From Siphonodentalium dalli (Eukaryota > Mollusca > Scaphopoda > Gadilida > Siphonodentaliidae): a DNA stretch of 64,000 bases. The stretch spans positions 216,038,373 through 216,102,372 of the forward strand of contig CP136061.1 of the NCBI GenBank assembly GCA_032622095.1. Reading direction: 5' to 3'. The first letter of the stretch is position 1. Every line of letters starts with the position of its first letter. The notes beneath the pieces are model-generated. The model was not told where the DNA came from. It ran no database searches and was given only the letters and a program-made list of their open reading frames with translations. Of this stretch, positions 35,759 through 48,603 are shown piece by piece. The position numbers were made by a program, and so were the translations under genes.

Positions 35759-36041
35759 CTGATAAATTGCATGATTAATAAAGAGCGTTTATTGTCAGAT
35801 CAGATAGATATGTGAGAAGATTGGCGCAAAGAGGTAACATGACACGGGGAATGTCACACAATAAGGAAGGTGGAATTGAATGATAAAAAACGGTATACTG
35901 GTACTGATGAAATAACAACCACAATAGCCATAGTAGGATAAAGCAATATTAATGATGAATACACTTAGTTCGACAGAGGGCAATCTGGTGCCAAAGATAG
36001 ACGCGGTTGATATCAATTGTTCATAAAAGACAAGTTCCATA

Positions 36042-36354
36042 TTAAAGGTACTCAATCCGACCAGACGCTCCTAAACTACTATTTCGTTGGCTTCGGGGGT
36101 AACAAATATTTGATTCGAGTCGAGGAACCCACCCATTAAAGTTCAGATTGATTAGATATCGATGTTTGAAATGTGCTGTTTCTGTTGTATGTGGCCCAAT
36201 CTTTTCGAGTACCACGTGCTAAAAACGGACAAATTGCGGCTGTAAGATGGATAACTCTAAAATCAAGTTGTTACCACTTTGTCAAATATTTTTTTACCCC
36301 CGAAGACAAATAAATAGTAATTTAGGAGCGCCTGATCGGATTGAGTACCTTTAA
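36042..36354 (+). mobile_element. TTAA MITE family T1, copy 5 (short)
   Basis: TTAA, then AGGTACTCAATCCGACCAGA, and CTGATCGGATTGAGTACCT, then TTAA. Both ends are of the same type, unlike copies 1 and 4. Confidence 0.9.
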
Positions 36355-36754
36355 AAGCTAAGTCCCAAACAATTATAGTCAATTAACCTACAATGGAGTG
36401 ACACCATGCACACTGCTTAGTAAACGTTTTTCCTGCAATCGCCCGTAAGACAATATGAAGCATTGTTTGTTGTTTCAACAATTTTGGACTGTCCTATTTG
36501 AGATTGTAATTCTATAATCCTCACACCTACACCAGTTGGCAATTAACACGCTTTTAATAATTAATCCAGATATGTCCGTAGTGTTTACATCACGTTGAGT
36601 CTATCATATTATTTTATGGACACTTTCGCATGTTTTGCTCTGAATTACTGTCGATCTAGATATCGTATAACGCGATTCTATACATCGACTCAACTCGTAC
36701 CAAAGTCGCCGATGTTATTGCAAAGTGTTCATGGTTAGAAAATATATACACACA

Positions 36755-36995
36755 AAACAAAGCCACTTGATTTTAGAGTTATCAATTCTTCATCCGCAAT
36801 TTGGTCCGAGACCTTCACCTTGACGAATATTTTCCAGGCGGAAAAAGTACATATCTCCAGAAATAATTAATTTCAAAAATCGATATCTAATCACTCTGGG
36901 TGGGTTCCTCGACTCGAATTTATTTTGGTTTTTACCACCGAAGCAAAGGAAATAGTAATTTTGGAGCGTTAATTCGGATTATCCTTCTTTAAGTT
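36755..36995 (+). mobile_element. TTAA MITE family T1, right-half fragment
   Basis: TTTTAGAGTTATCAATTCTT through GAGCGTTAATTCGGATTAT and CTTTAA. The left half is missing. Confidence 0.75.
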
Positions 36996-37029
36996 TATTA
37001 TGTATGTTCGCATGTAGGTTTTGCTCCGA

Positions 37030-38560
37030 TCGAGTCACGACGATTTAGTCAACTCATACCCTATAGGTGTAAAGCTTAACGAATTGGGCCATTTAATTGG
37101 GGGCCCCACGAGTCTATGTAATGAGTCAACTCGTACCTGATTAGCAGGTAAGTTAAATTATTACAAGTTTTTAATTTACTAAATCAAATTTAGAAAGTCA
37201 ACTATACCTGCATATATATATATATAGTACACTGCGTGGAGTCGCCAGGGTGTGTGTTTATGGGTGATGTCCAACGTATATGTACATCAATGTACGTTGA
37301 TGTGCCGATGGAATCATTTATAGTACACACTATTCGCTGACTAAGTCACCACTTCCCCCGAGTGATTGAGTGACAATTTCATAGGATGATTCACAAGTTT
37401 ATATACAAATTCATACATACACTGAAGCAAGCAAGCATTATATTATTTTATGGACACTTTCGCATGTTTTGCTCTGAGATAGCGTCGATCTAGATATCGT
37501 CACTCGATTTCTATATATCCAGTCAACTCGTACCAAGATGTTAAGATCGGTTGATTCAATTATTGCCAAGTGTTCAAAAACTAAGTCAACTCGCACACTG
37601 GATGGGGGAAGTGTCACTATGCATGGGACAAACTGTTTATGGACGGATGGCAACGTACGTTTAATTGACCCAACAATTTCACTTGCAAATGATCAGACTT
37701 AGTTATCTCGTACCTTAGTCGCAATTGCATATATCAAGTGAAACTACTATCATGGGAAACATGATTTTAACGCTTGGTTCGACTGGTATAGTATATGGGT
37801 GAATAGTTTTTTACACCCCGAGTCAACTCGTATACCATAGACTGTCGCCGTTTGCACAATTTTCCACAACAAAGTCAACTCGTACCCCGAGTCACAAATT
37901 TTACAATTTCGTAGTATACACCTTGTACAATTATCAAAAATTAAGTCAACTCACAACACGAGTCACTTTGAGTATATCATATTCGTTTTGCTCTGAATTA
38001 CCGTCGATATAGTTATGGTAACGCGATTTCTATATATTGAGTCAACTCGTACCCAGATGTTCAGATAAGCTGGTTCAATCATTGAAAAGTGTTCATAAAC
38101 TAAGACCGCTCGTACACTGTGGTGGGATTGTCACTGTGCATGGGGCAAAGTGTGTATGGACGGATGACAATTAACGTACGTTTAAATGTTGACCCAATGA
38201 TTTTACTTACGAATGATCAGACTTAGTCAACTCATACCCGAGTCATAATTGCATATTTTGTCGAGTGCGACTATTATCATGGGAAACATATCTTGAACGC
38301 TTTGATCGACTCGCACGTACATGGTTTCTACATCACGAGTCAACTCGTATACCAAAGACTGTCGCCGTTTGTGAGTAACGTAAACTCTTGCAAAAGTTTC
38401 CACAACAAAGTCAACTCGTACCCTCAGTCACCAATTTTATAATTTCGTAGAATACACCTTGTGCAATTATCCATAAACTAAGTCAACTCGCACCCTGAGT
38501 CACTTTGAGTTTATCATATTATTTTATGGACATTGACATAGTCAACTCGTGGAGTGATGT
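37030..38560 (+). repeat. Irregular array of the GTCAACTCGTACCC motif
   Basis: More than fifteen copies of GTCAACTCGTACCC or GTCATCTCGTACCC at irregular spacing, in loosely repeated blocks of about 480 bp (ATTTTATGGACACTTTCGCA recurs near 36613 and 37445; TATACCATAGACTGTCGCCG recurs near 37828 and 38349). Confidence 0.85.
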
Positions 38561-40505
38561 GACTACAGTTTACCAAGACTAAGTAAACTCGTACCCATAT
38601 TGTATAATGGTATACACAGTTATTTCAATGACTTCGATATACTGAGTCGTCTCGAACCCTGCGCTCTTGATGTAAAATTATCCAAAAACTAAGTCAACTC
38701 GTATCCTGAGACACTACGCGATTTCTATATATCGAGTCAACTCGTACCCAGATTGTATAATATTATACACAGTTATGTCAATGACTTCGATATACTGAGT
38801 CATCTCGAACCCTGCGCTCTTGGTGTACAATTATCCAAAAACTAAGAACTCGTACCCTGAGTCACTACGCGATTTCTATATATCGAGTCAACTTGTACCC
38901 ATGTTGCCGATGTTATTGCAAACTGTTCATCGACATAGTCAACTCGTGGAGTGATGTGACTAGCGTTTACCAAGACTAAGTCAACTCGTACCCTGATTTT
39001 ATAATGTCATACACAGTCATTTCACGGACTTTGATATACTGAGTCATCTCGTACCCTCCACTCTTGATGTGCTTGGAAGGTCTCATGCCAATCTGAGGTG
39101 GAAATAGTAATGTGATTAGAGTTTACCAAGACTAAGTCAACTCGTACCCTGATTTTATAATGTCATACAGTCATTTCACTGACTTTGATATACTGAGTCA
39201 TCTCGTACCCTCCACTCTTGATGAGCTTGGAAGGTATCATGCCAATCTGAGGTGGAAATAGTGATGTGACTAGAGTTTACCAAGACTAAGTCAACTCGTA
39301 CCGTGATTTTATAATGTCATACACAGTCATTTCACTGACTTCAATATACTGAGTCATCTCGTACCCTCCACTCTTGATGTGCTTGGAAGGTCTCATGCCA
39401 ATCTGAAGTGGAAATAGTAATGTGACTAGAGTTTACCAAGACTGAGTCATCTCGTACCCTGATTTTATAATGTCATACACAGTCATTTCACTGACTTTGA
39501 TATACTGAGTCATCTCGTACCCTCCACTCTTGATGTGCTTGGAAGGTCTCATGCCAATCTGAGGTGGAAATAGTGATGTGATTAGAGTTTACCAAGACTA
39601 AGTCAACTCGTACCCTGATTTTATAATGTCATACACAGTCATTTCACTGACTTTGATATACTGAGTCATCTCGTACCCTCCACTCTTGATGTGCTTGGAA
39701 GGTCTCATGCCAATCTGAGGTGGAAATAGTGATGTGACTAGAGTTTACCAAGACTACGTCAACTCGTACCCTGATTTTATAATGTCATACACAGTTATTT
39801 CACTGACTTTGATCTACTGAGTCATCTCGTACCCTCCACTCTTGATGTGCTTGGAAGGTCTCATGCCAATCTGAGGTGGAAATAGTGATGTGACTAGAGT
39901 TTACCAAGACCAAGTCAACTCGTACCCTGATTTTATAATGTCATACACAGTCATTTCACTGACTTTGATATACTGAGTCATCTCGTACCCTCCACTCTTG
40001 ATGTGCTTGGAAGGTCTCATGCCAATCTGAGGTGGAAATAGTGATGTGACTTGAGTTTACCAAGACTAAGTCAACTCGTACCCTGATTTTATAATGTCAT
40101 ACACAGTCATTTCACTGACTTTGATATACTGAGTCATCTCGTACCCTCCACTCTTGATGTGTTTGGAAGGTCTCATGCCAATCTGAGGTGGAAATAGTGA
40201 TGTGACTAGAGTTTACCAAGACTAAGTCAACTCGTACCCTAATTTTATAATGTCATACACAGTCATTTCACTGACTTTGATATACTGAGTCATCTCGTAC
40301 CCTCCACTCTTGATGTGCTTGGAAGGTCTCATGCCAATCTGAGGTGGAAATAGTGATGTGACTTGAGTTTACCAAGACTAAGTCAACTCGTACCCTGATT
40401 TTATGTCATACACAGTCATTTCACTGACTTTGATATACTGAGTCATCTCGTACCCTCCACTCTTGATGTGCTTGGAAGGTCTCATGCCAATCTGAGGTGG
40501 AAATA
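38560..40505 (+). repeat. 156-bp satellite, about ten units
   Basis: The anchor AGTCAACTCGTACCCTG recurs at 39289, 39445, 39601, 39757, 39913, 40069, 40225 and 40381, exactly 156 bp apart, with shorter diverged units at 38989 and 39135. Each unit holds two GTC(A/T)..TCGTACCC motifs plus CTTGGAAGGTCTCATGCCAA. The last eight units are nearly identical, so amplification was recent. Confidence 0.97.
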
Positions 40506-40829
40506 TGGGTCTGTATCCGAAATAATATAAGAGGGTACGAGTTGACTTAGGAGGGTACGAGTTGACTCAGCTGGAGGGTACGAGTTGACTCTTTTCGGAG
40601 GGTACGAGCTGGTCAGGGTACAGAATTGGGTACGAGTTGACTTTTTTAGGAGGGTACGAGCTGGTCAGGGTACGAAATGACTTGTTCCCACTGTGACAGC
40701 TGGCTACATGTACCGGTATAATATAATCATAATTAAGTGTCTCTATTCACTAATACGGGCATATCATACTCAGAAATTATGCAACAGGTAAGCACAGTAC
40801 AAAACTATAAGTGATATAATTCCTATATC

Positions 40830-41295
40830 TTAAAGGTACTCAACCCGATAAAACTCCTCTCAATTACTATTTCAATGGCTTCGGGGGTCAAAAATATTTG
40901 ATTCGAGTCGAGGAAGTCACCCATCAAAGCTCAGATTTGTTAGATATCGATTTTAGAAATCTATTATTTTTCATTATCGGGAATACTATCTGGCCAAGAA
41001 CTCAGTAAAAATTGCCACTTGATTTTAGAGTTATCCATCCTTGTCTGTTTGAATAGATTTGGAGAACACATCCAGAGCAGATTACGGCAGTTAGCAGTAC
41101 TCATCTCGAGTTTATAAAAAAATTCAAAAATCAATATCTAATAACTCTGAGCTTTGTTTGATGGGTTCCTCGACTCGAATCAAATATTTTTTACCCCCAA
41201 AGCCAAAGAAATAGTAATATAGGACCCTCCGATCGGATTGTTGTTGTTGGAATCTGTTGAGATGGGGACCCTCTTTACGGGTTGAGTACCTTTAA
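40830..41295 (-). mobile_element. TTAA MITE family T1, copy 6
   Basis: TTAA at 40830-40833 and 41292-41295 with TIR AGGTACTCAACCCG. Inverse orientation relative to copies 2 and 3. It lies just outside the 9-kb element. Confidence 0.92.
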
Positions 41296-41399
41296 TGTTT
41301 CTTAATTAATCTTTGATAAATATGTTGATTAGAAAAAAAATGCATCACACCTTTTGTCCGATCTCGAACCACCCACCAACCTGTGTATATCTCGAAATG

Positions 41400-41560
41400 T
41401 ATCGAACAATGCTGAAATCTTTAAATAATCATTGCAATGGGATAATATCGTGTATGCAAAATACGTTTTCGGGTAGAAATAGCGCCTTCGAAGTTTTAGA
41501 ACAGTGAAATTTAAAGCAATCAAGCTTTGTATTTGGTATGAATAGGGTGTTCAATACCGA
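41400..41560. repeat. Fragment of the foldback element end
   Basis: CATTGCAATGGGATAATA, AATTTAAAGCAATCAAGCTT and ATAGGGTGTTCAATA match 23000-23130. Confidence 0.75.
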
Positions 41561-41589
41561 AGCTCTGTTTGAATAGTTGGGTCCACCAA

Positions 41590-41920
41590 CTAGAATATGA
41601 TATGAATGTGTCGGACATCACGGCTGATCTAATGCTGTATTAGGGCTGGCTTGTCAATTTCCGTTTTCAAGCGAAGCGGAAATTCCCAGGATATTTATAA
41701 ATTTGTGAAACCAGTTTCAGTTCGAAATAAATTTGGGGAAATCCCAAAGAAAACAATGGATTTCTACATGTCCGCATTCATACAGATATTTACATCTATA
41801 TATATTTACCTTAAACAGATGCATGGCAAGCCTCTGAAGACTACATTTTGAAAAGAGAGATTAACCAGGTCAGGCCCATCCTGAATTCAACTATTATAGT
41901 TATATTTACATGTTATCTAT
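41590..41920 (+). repeat. Dispersed repeat H
   Basis: About 320 bp (ATGAATGTGTCGGACATCAC to ACTATTATAGTTATATTTAC) shared with 58196-58480. The Helentron-like array starts immediately at its right edge. Confidence 0.85.
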
Positions 41921-43243
41921 CTATACTATATATTTTGAGACTTCGTATATATGTATGTATGTACTTCATAGAATCCAAAACGCGTGTACATATTGAGCTC
42001 AAACTTCCTATGTAAGTGTCAAATCCCACCGACACGACCGTGGTCGCAGTTTAGAGAAGCTCAGAGCACCCGTTCTCCAATCTCAAATCACCGCAAAGGC
42101 ACGGCGTGGGTTAATCAAGTGATTATTTAATGAGCGTTTGTTTTTGACGCATCTCTATAAAGAGCGTCTGTTTGCCATTCAACGTTATTTGCATCTGCAG
42201 AGAGATATACGGAACATACATTAAATTTAAAAAACATTTGTTTCTGACCAACCCTGCGAGCACGGATGGCGCGCTTTGTTTTTACAGTATATACTTATAT
42301 ACCGAAATCATCCCAGATAATCACGAATATAGCATCAGATTTCTCCCCAGATATACCGTTATAAAGCTACTGGAATCTGCCAATCTACGGGAAATTCAAG
42401 GGAATGCCGATTGAGCTCAAACTTGCTACCCACGGGAAGTGTCATATATATGAGTGTGTCCTTTATAGACTCGAACCGATTGAGCTCAAACTTGCTAAAT
42501 GAGAAAATAGCCCCCAAGCCGTAAATATCAACAACAACGATATTGCTACCTAAGGGGAGCAACGTTATTAGCATCTGCAGAATTATGCAGAGAGAAAGTG
42601 CTTTCCTATTTTTAGAACGCAACACATGTTTACGTCGCGTTGGTGATTGAGGTTCACAACGGGGTTAATTGACTGTCCGCTCTTTGCGACGATATGGTTC
42701 ACGGCGGGGACTATTGACCAACACTCACAATTTCGTCTTTTGCATCAGATACCAACACCTCGACCGATCGGGACGAAACTTGGTACGTGAGTGTAGTTTG
42801 ACCAGGTGGTCGTCGCTGTCGTATTGGCGAGCCCGTGCGACGCCCGTGCAGCGCATGCGCAGACGAGATATCGGAAACGGGTGGAGCTAACGACTTGAAA
42901 TTTGGTATGTGAATGTATCTTGCGCCGGGTACAAATTTTATCGGGTCGCCGAGCCCGTGCGACGCCCGTGCAGCGCATGCGCAGACGAGATCTAGGAAAC
43001 GGGTGGAGCTATCGACTTGAAATTTGCTATGTGAATGTATCTTGTGCCGGGTACAAATTTTATCGGGTCGCCGAGCCCGTGCGACGCCAGCTTCGCGCAT
43101 GCGCAGACCAGATCTCGGAAACGGGTGGAGCTACCGGGTACAAATTTTTCTTATTGAAACGCGTGGAGCTAAAAATAAAAAATATATATATAAAAAAATG
43201 TCATGTTTCGGACAAGCCGCCGGTGGCGGGCTAACCTGCTAGT
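41921..43243 (+). mobile_element. Helentron-like unit C1
   Basis: First of thirteen units in one head-to-tail array. Starts CTATACTATATATTTTGAGA and ends with hairpin GCCGCCGGTGGCGGGC, then TAACCTGCTAGT. The segment 42245-42395, also found in C2, carries a frame kept open in both copies (TEIIPDNHEYSIRFLPRYTV) and could be a captured exon fragment. The 3' part has the GCATGCGCAGACGAGATC module three times. Confidence 0.85.
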
Positions 43244-44050
43244 CTATACTATATATTTTGAGAACTCCTTGTATTCGAGAGATAGCCCACACCCTCCGGA
43301 CCTCAATGATATGATCGTGAATGAGTATTGATATACCCCACTAAACTTTGACAAACACCAGTAATGGTGTGTAGATCATTTACATATCTCTCCTATATAT
43401 TTTGATACAATCTATCTAATTTACATATCTCTCTTATATATTTATGTTTGTGTGTGTGTTGTACTTCATACAAATCTACGATTCTCGACCGATCGGGACG
43501 AAACTTGGTACGTGTGTGTAGTTTGACCAGGCGGTGGTCGTTGTCGCATTGGCGAGCCCGTGCGACGCCCGTGCAGCGCATGCGCAGACGAGATCTCGGA
43601 AACGGGTGGAGCTATCGACTTGAAATTTGCTATGTGAATGTATCTTGCGCCGGGTACAAATTTTATCGGGTCGCCGAGCCCGTGCGACGCCCGTGCAGCG
43701 CATGCGCAGACGAGATCTCGGAAACGGGTGGAGATATCGACTTTAAATTTGCTATGTGAATGTATCTTGCGCCGGGTACAAATTTTATCGGGTCGCCGAG
43801 CCCGTGCGACGCCCGTGCAGCGCGTGCGCAGACGAGATCTCTGAAACGGGTAGAGCTATCGACTTGAAATTTGGCATGTGAATGCATCTTGCGCCGGGTA
43901 CAAATTTTCATGCGCAGACCAGATATCGGAAACTGGTGGAGCTACCGGGTACAAATTTTACTTATTGAAACGCGTGGAGCTAAAAATTAAAAAAAATATA
44001 TATAAAAATGTCATGTTTCGGACAAGCCGCCGGTGGCGGGCTAACCTGCT
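43244..44050 (+). mobile_element. Helentron-like unit A1
   Basis: Starts CTATACTATATATTTTGAGA, then ACTCCTTGTATTCGAGAG. Contains three to four tandem copies of the 122-bp GCATGCGCAGACGAGATC module. Ends AAGCCGCCGGTGGCGGGCTA, then ACCTGCT. TATATATTTT near the start and its inverse near the 3' hairpin resemble Helentron subterminal inverted repeats. Confidence 0.85.
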
Positions 44051-45114
44051 ATACTATATATTTTGAGACTTCCGTATATATGTGGTACTTCATAGAATCT
44101 AAAACGGCTGCGCGGATTGATCTCAAACTTCATATCTAAGGGTAAAATCCCACGGACACCGTCGGCGTCGCGTTTTGGAGAACCTCAGAGCACCCGTTCT
44201 CCACTCTCAGTCACAAAAAACGGCACTGTGGTGGTTAATCAAGTGATAATTTAATGAGCGTTGTATATGACGCGTCGCTATAAAAGAGCGTTTGTTAATA
44301 ATTCAACGCAACGTTATCGCTCGAAATTTAGCATCGAAATTTTTTTTAATTTCTTTTATCAAAAACATAATTACGTGCTGGACTCTGTCATTTTAAGAAT
44401 ATGTAAGTATTATACACATACACACCAAGTCTCAGCTTAAAATTTTGAAAAATAAGAGTTTTATCGACATAAATCAATTTTAATGGGAAATCCTATGTTA
44501 AAATTTAGCATCGAAAAAAATTAATTTCTTCCATCTAAAACATAATTACGTGTTGGACTGTGTCATTTTAAGAATATATAAGTATTACACGCAGTCACAC
44601 GAAGTCTCAGCTTCAAATTTTGAAAAATAAGAGTTTTATCGACATAAATCGATTTGAATGCGAAATCATGAGTTAATAAATTTTGGGGCTCAGCTGTTCT
44701 TTGTGTTTTCTAAGCTGTTAAAAATTCTATGGAAGCAAAATGGTCAACTCGGGACGGGTCAACCGATTGAGCCCAAACTTGCTACCTATGGGTACATTTG
44801 TCCCGAAAGTGTCACGGACGGGTCAAATCGTGACCCCGATGTGACATTGACCTTCAAACTGGTCAATTCAAGGTCAAATTGGGTAAAACTGGCGGATTTC
44901 TGTACTTTTGTCCGGGGAGTGTTTTGGACGGGTCAAATCATGACCACAACCTGACATTGACCTACAAAATTGTCAATTCAAGGTCAAATCGGGTAAAACT
45001 TGCTGATTTCGACGAAATTTGGTACAAATGCAGCACAAGTGTCTCGGAACCTGTTTTGCTTTTTCAAACAAAGCCATGGGACGAATGCCGCCAGTGGCGG
45101 GCTAACCTGCTATT
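44051..45114 (+). mobile_element. Helentron-like unit B1
   Basis: Starts ATACTATATATTTTGAGACT and ends GCCGCCAGTGGCGGGC, then TAACCTGCTATT. The interior has two copies of a block (GTCTCAGCTTAAAATTTTG; about 180 bp apart) and a family-D-like tail with GGTCAATTCAAGGTCAAAT. Confidence 0.85.
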
Positions 45115-45923
45115 CTCTTCTATATATTTTGAGAACTCCTTGTATTCGAGAGATAGCCCACACCCTCCGGACCTCAATGATATGATCGTGAATGAGTATT
45201 GATATACCCCACTAAACTTTGACAAACACCAGTAATGGTGTGTAGATCATTTACATATCTCTCCTATATATTTTGATACAATCTATCTAATTTACATATC
45301 TCTCTTATATATTTATGTTTGTGTGTGTGTTGTACTTCATACAAATCTACGATTCTCGACCGATCGGGACGAAACTTGGTACGTGTGTGTAGTTTGACCA
45401 GGCGGTGGTCGTTGTCGTATTGGCGAGTCCGTGCGACGCCCGTGCAGCGCATGCGCAGACGAGATCTCGGAAACGGGTGGAGCTACCGACTTGAAATTTG
45501 CTATGTGAATGTATCTTGCGCCGGGTACAAATTTTATCGGGTCGCCGAGCCCGTGCGACGCCCGTGCAGCGCATGCGCAGACGAAATCTCGGAAACGGGT
45601 GGAGCTATCGACTTTAAATTTGCTATGTGAATGTATCTTGCGCCGGGTACAAATTTTATCGGGTCGCCGAGCCCGTGCGACGCCCGTGCAGCGCATGCGC
45701 AGACGAGATCTCGGAAACGGGTAGAGCTATCGACTTGAAATTTGGCATGTGAATGTATCTTGCGCCGGGTACAAATTTTCATGCGCAGACCAGATCTCGG
45801 AAACTGGTGGAGCTACCGGGTACAAATTTTTCTTATTGAAACGCGTGGAGCTAAAAATTAAAAAAATATATATAAAAATGTCATGTTTCGGACAAGCCGC
45901 CGGTGGCGGGCTAACCTGCTAGT
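45115..45923 (+). mobile_element. Helentron-like unit A2
   Basis: Family A unit, same structure as A1, ending in the GCCGCCGGTGGCGGGC hairpin and CTAGT. Confidence 0.85.
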
Positions 45924-46730
45924 CTATACTATATATTTTGAGAACTCCTTGTATTCGAGAGATAGCCCACACCCTCCGGACCTCAATGATATGATCGTGA
46001 ATGAGTATTGATATACCCCACTAAACTTTGACAAACACCAGTAATGGTGTGTAGATCATTTACATATCTCTCCTATATATTTTGATACAATCTATCTAAT
46101 TTACATATCTCTCTTATATATTTATGTTTGTGTGTGTGTTGTACTTCATACAAATCTACGATTCTCGACCGATCGGGACGAAACTTGGTACGTGTGTGTA
46201 GTTTGACCAGGCGGTGGTCGTTGTCGCATTGGCGAGCCCGTGCGACGCCCGTGCAGCGCATGCGCAGACGAGATCTCGGAAACGGGTGGAGCTATCGACT
46301 TGAAATTTGCTATGTGAATGTATCTTGCGCCGGGTACAAATTTTATCGGGTCGCCGAGCCCGTGCGACGCCCGTGCAGCGCATGCGCAGACGAGATCTCG
46401 GAAACGGGTGGAGATATCGACTTTAAATTTGCTATGTGAATGTATCTTGCGCCGGGTACAAATTTTATCGGGTCGCCGAGCCCGTGCGACGCCCGTGCAG
46501 CGCGTGCGCAGACGAGATCTCTGAAACGGGTAGAGCTATCGACTTGAAATTTGGCATGTGAATGCATCTTGCGCCGGGTACAAATTTTCATGCGCAGACC
46601 AGATATCGGAAACTGGTGGAGCTACCGGGTACAAATTTTACTTATTGAAACGCGTGGAGCTAAAAATTAAAAAAAATATATATAAAAATGTCATGTTTCG
46701 GACAAGCCGCCGGTGGCGGGCTAACCTGCT
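45924..46730 (+). mobile_element. Helentron-like unit A3 (duplicate of A1)
   Basis: Copy of A1 displaced by exactly 2,680 bp, with very few differences. Confidence 0.88.
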
Positions 46731-47794
46731 ATACTATATATTTTGAGACTTCCGTATATATGTGGTACTTCATAGAATCTAAAACGGCTGCGCGGATTGA
46801 TCTCAAACTTCATATCTAAGGGTAAAATCCCACGGACACCGTCGGCGTCGCGTTTTGGAGAACCTCAGAGCACCCGTTCTCCACTCTCAGTCACAAAAAA
46901 CGGCACTGTGGTGGTTAATCAAGTGATAATTTAATGAGCGTTGTATATCACGCGTCGCTATAAAAGAGCGTTTGTTAATAATTCAACGCAACGTTATCGC
47001 TCGAAATTTAGCATCGAAATTTTTTTTAATTTCTTTTATCAAAAACATAATTACGTGCTGGACTCTGTCATTTTAAGAATATGTAAGTATTATACACATA
47101 CACACCAAGTCTCAGCTTAAAATTTTGAAAAATAAGAGTTTTATCGACATAAATCAATTTTAATGGGAAATCCTATGTTAAAATTTAGCATCGAAAAAAA
47201 TTAATTTCTTCCATCTAAAACATAATTACGTGTTGGACTGTGTCATTTTAAGAATATATAAGTATTACACGCAGTCACACGAAGTCTCAGCTTCAAATTT
47301 TGAAAAATAAGAGTTTTATCGACATAAATCGATTTGAATGCGAAATCATGAGTTAATAAATTTTGGGGCTCAGCTGTTCTTTGTGTTTTCTAAGCTGTTA
47401 AAAATTCTATGGAAGCAAAATGGTCAACTCGGGACGGGTCAACCGATTGAGCCCAAACTTGCTACCTATGGGTACATTTGTCCCGAAAGTGTCACGGACG
47501 GGTCAAATCGTGACCCCGATGTGACATTGACCTTCAAACTGGTCAATTCAAGGTCAAATTGGGTAAAACTGGCGGATTTCTGTACTTTTGTCCGGGGAGT
47601 GTTTTGGACGGGTCAAATCATGACCACAACCTGACATTGACCTACAAAATTGTCAATTCAAGGTCAAATCGGGTAAAACTTGCTGATTTCGACGAAATTT
47701 GGTACAAATGCAGCACAAGTGTCTCGGAACCTGTTTTGCTTTTTCAAACAAAGCCATGGGACGAATGCCGCCAGTGGCGGGCTAACCTGCTATT
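46731..47794 (+). mobile_element. Helentron-like unit B2 (duplicate of B1)
   Basis: Copy of B1 displaced by exactly 2,680 bp. One of the few differences is TATGACGCG versus TATCACGCG (44267 versus 46947). Confidence 0.88.
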
Positions 47795-48603
47795 CTCTTC
47801 TATATATTTTGAGAACTCCTTGTATTCGAGAGATAGCCCACACCCTCCGGACCTCAATGATATGATCGTGAATGAGTATTGATATACCCCACTAAACTTT
47901 GACAAACACCAGTAATGGTGTGTAGATCATTTACATATCTCTCCTATATATTTTGATACAATCTATCTAATTTACATATCTCTCTTATATATTTATGTTT
48001 GTGTGTGTGTTGTACTTCATACAAATCTACGATTCTCGACCGATCGGGACGAAACTTGGTACGTGTGTGTAGTTTGACCAGGCGGTGGTCGTTGTCGTAT
48101 TGGCGAGCCCGTGCGACGCCCGTGCAGCGCATGCGCAGACGAGATCTCGGAAACGGGTGGAGCTACCGACTTGAAATTTGCTATGTGAATGTATCTTGCG
48201 CCGGGTACAAATTTTATCGGGTCGCCGAGCCCGTGCGACGCCCGTGCAGCGCATGCGCAGACGAAATCTCGGAAACGGGTGGAGCTATCGACTTTAAATT
48301 TGCTATGTGAATGTATCTTGCGCCGGGTACAAATTTTATCGGGTCGCCGAGCCCGTGCGACGCCCGTGCAGCGCATGCGCAGACGAGATCTCGGAAACGG
48401 GTAGAGCTATCGACTTGAAATTTGGCATGTGAATGTATCTTGCGCCGGGTACAAATTTTCATGCGCAGACCAGATCTCGGAAACTGGTGGAGCTACCGGG
48501 TACAAATTTTTCTTATTGAAACGCGTGGAGCTAAAAATTAAAAAAATATATATAAAAATGTCATGTTTCGGACAAGCCGCCGGTGGCGGGCTAACCTGCT
48601 AGT
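47795..48603 (+). mobile_element. Helentron-like unit A4 (duplicate of A2)
   Basis: Copy of A2 displaced by exactly 2,680 bp. The two differ at GCGAGTCCG versus GCGAGCCCG. Confidence 0.88.

Larger units (their letters stand above)
31630..40697 (+). mobile_element. 9-kb DNA element with 8-bp target duplication and subterminal repeats
   Basis: ACTGTGAC at 31630-31637 and 40690-40697 flanks ends that are inverted copies: left GGGGTTACAGTCATTTCGTA, right reverse complement GGGAACAAGTCATTTCGTAC. The motif GTCA(A/T)CTCGTACCC is repeated inside the left end (31645-31760) and throughout 37030-40500. It then appears inverted (GGGTACGAGTTGAC) at 40535-40680. An 8-bp duplication fits hAT, P, Zisupton/KDZ or some Mutator relatives. 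No transposase is visible, so the superfamily is undetermined. Two T1 MITE copies lie inside. Confidence 0.75.

Noticed and set aside
38560-40505. CRISPR-like array (regular repeats)
   Set aside because: The whole 156-bp unit is repeated with no unique spacers, and the context is a eukaryotic transposon.
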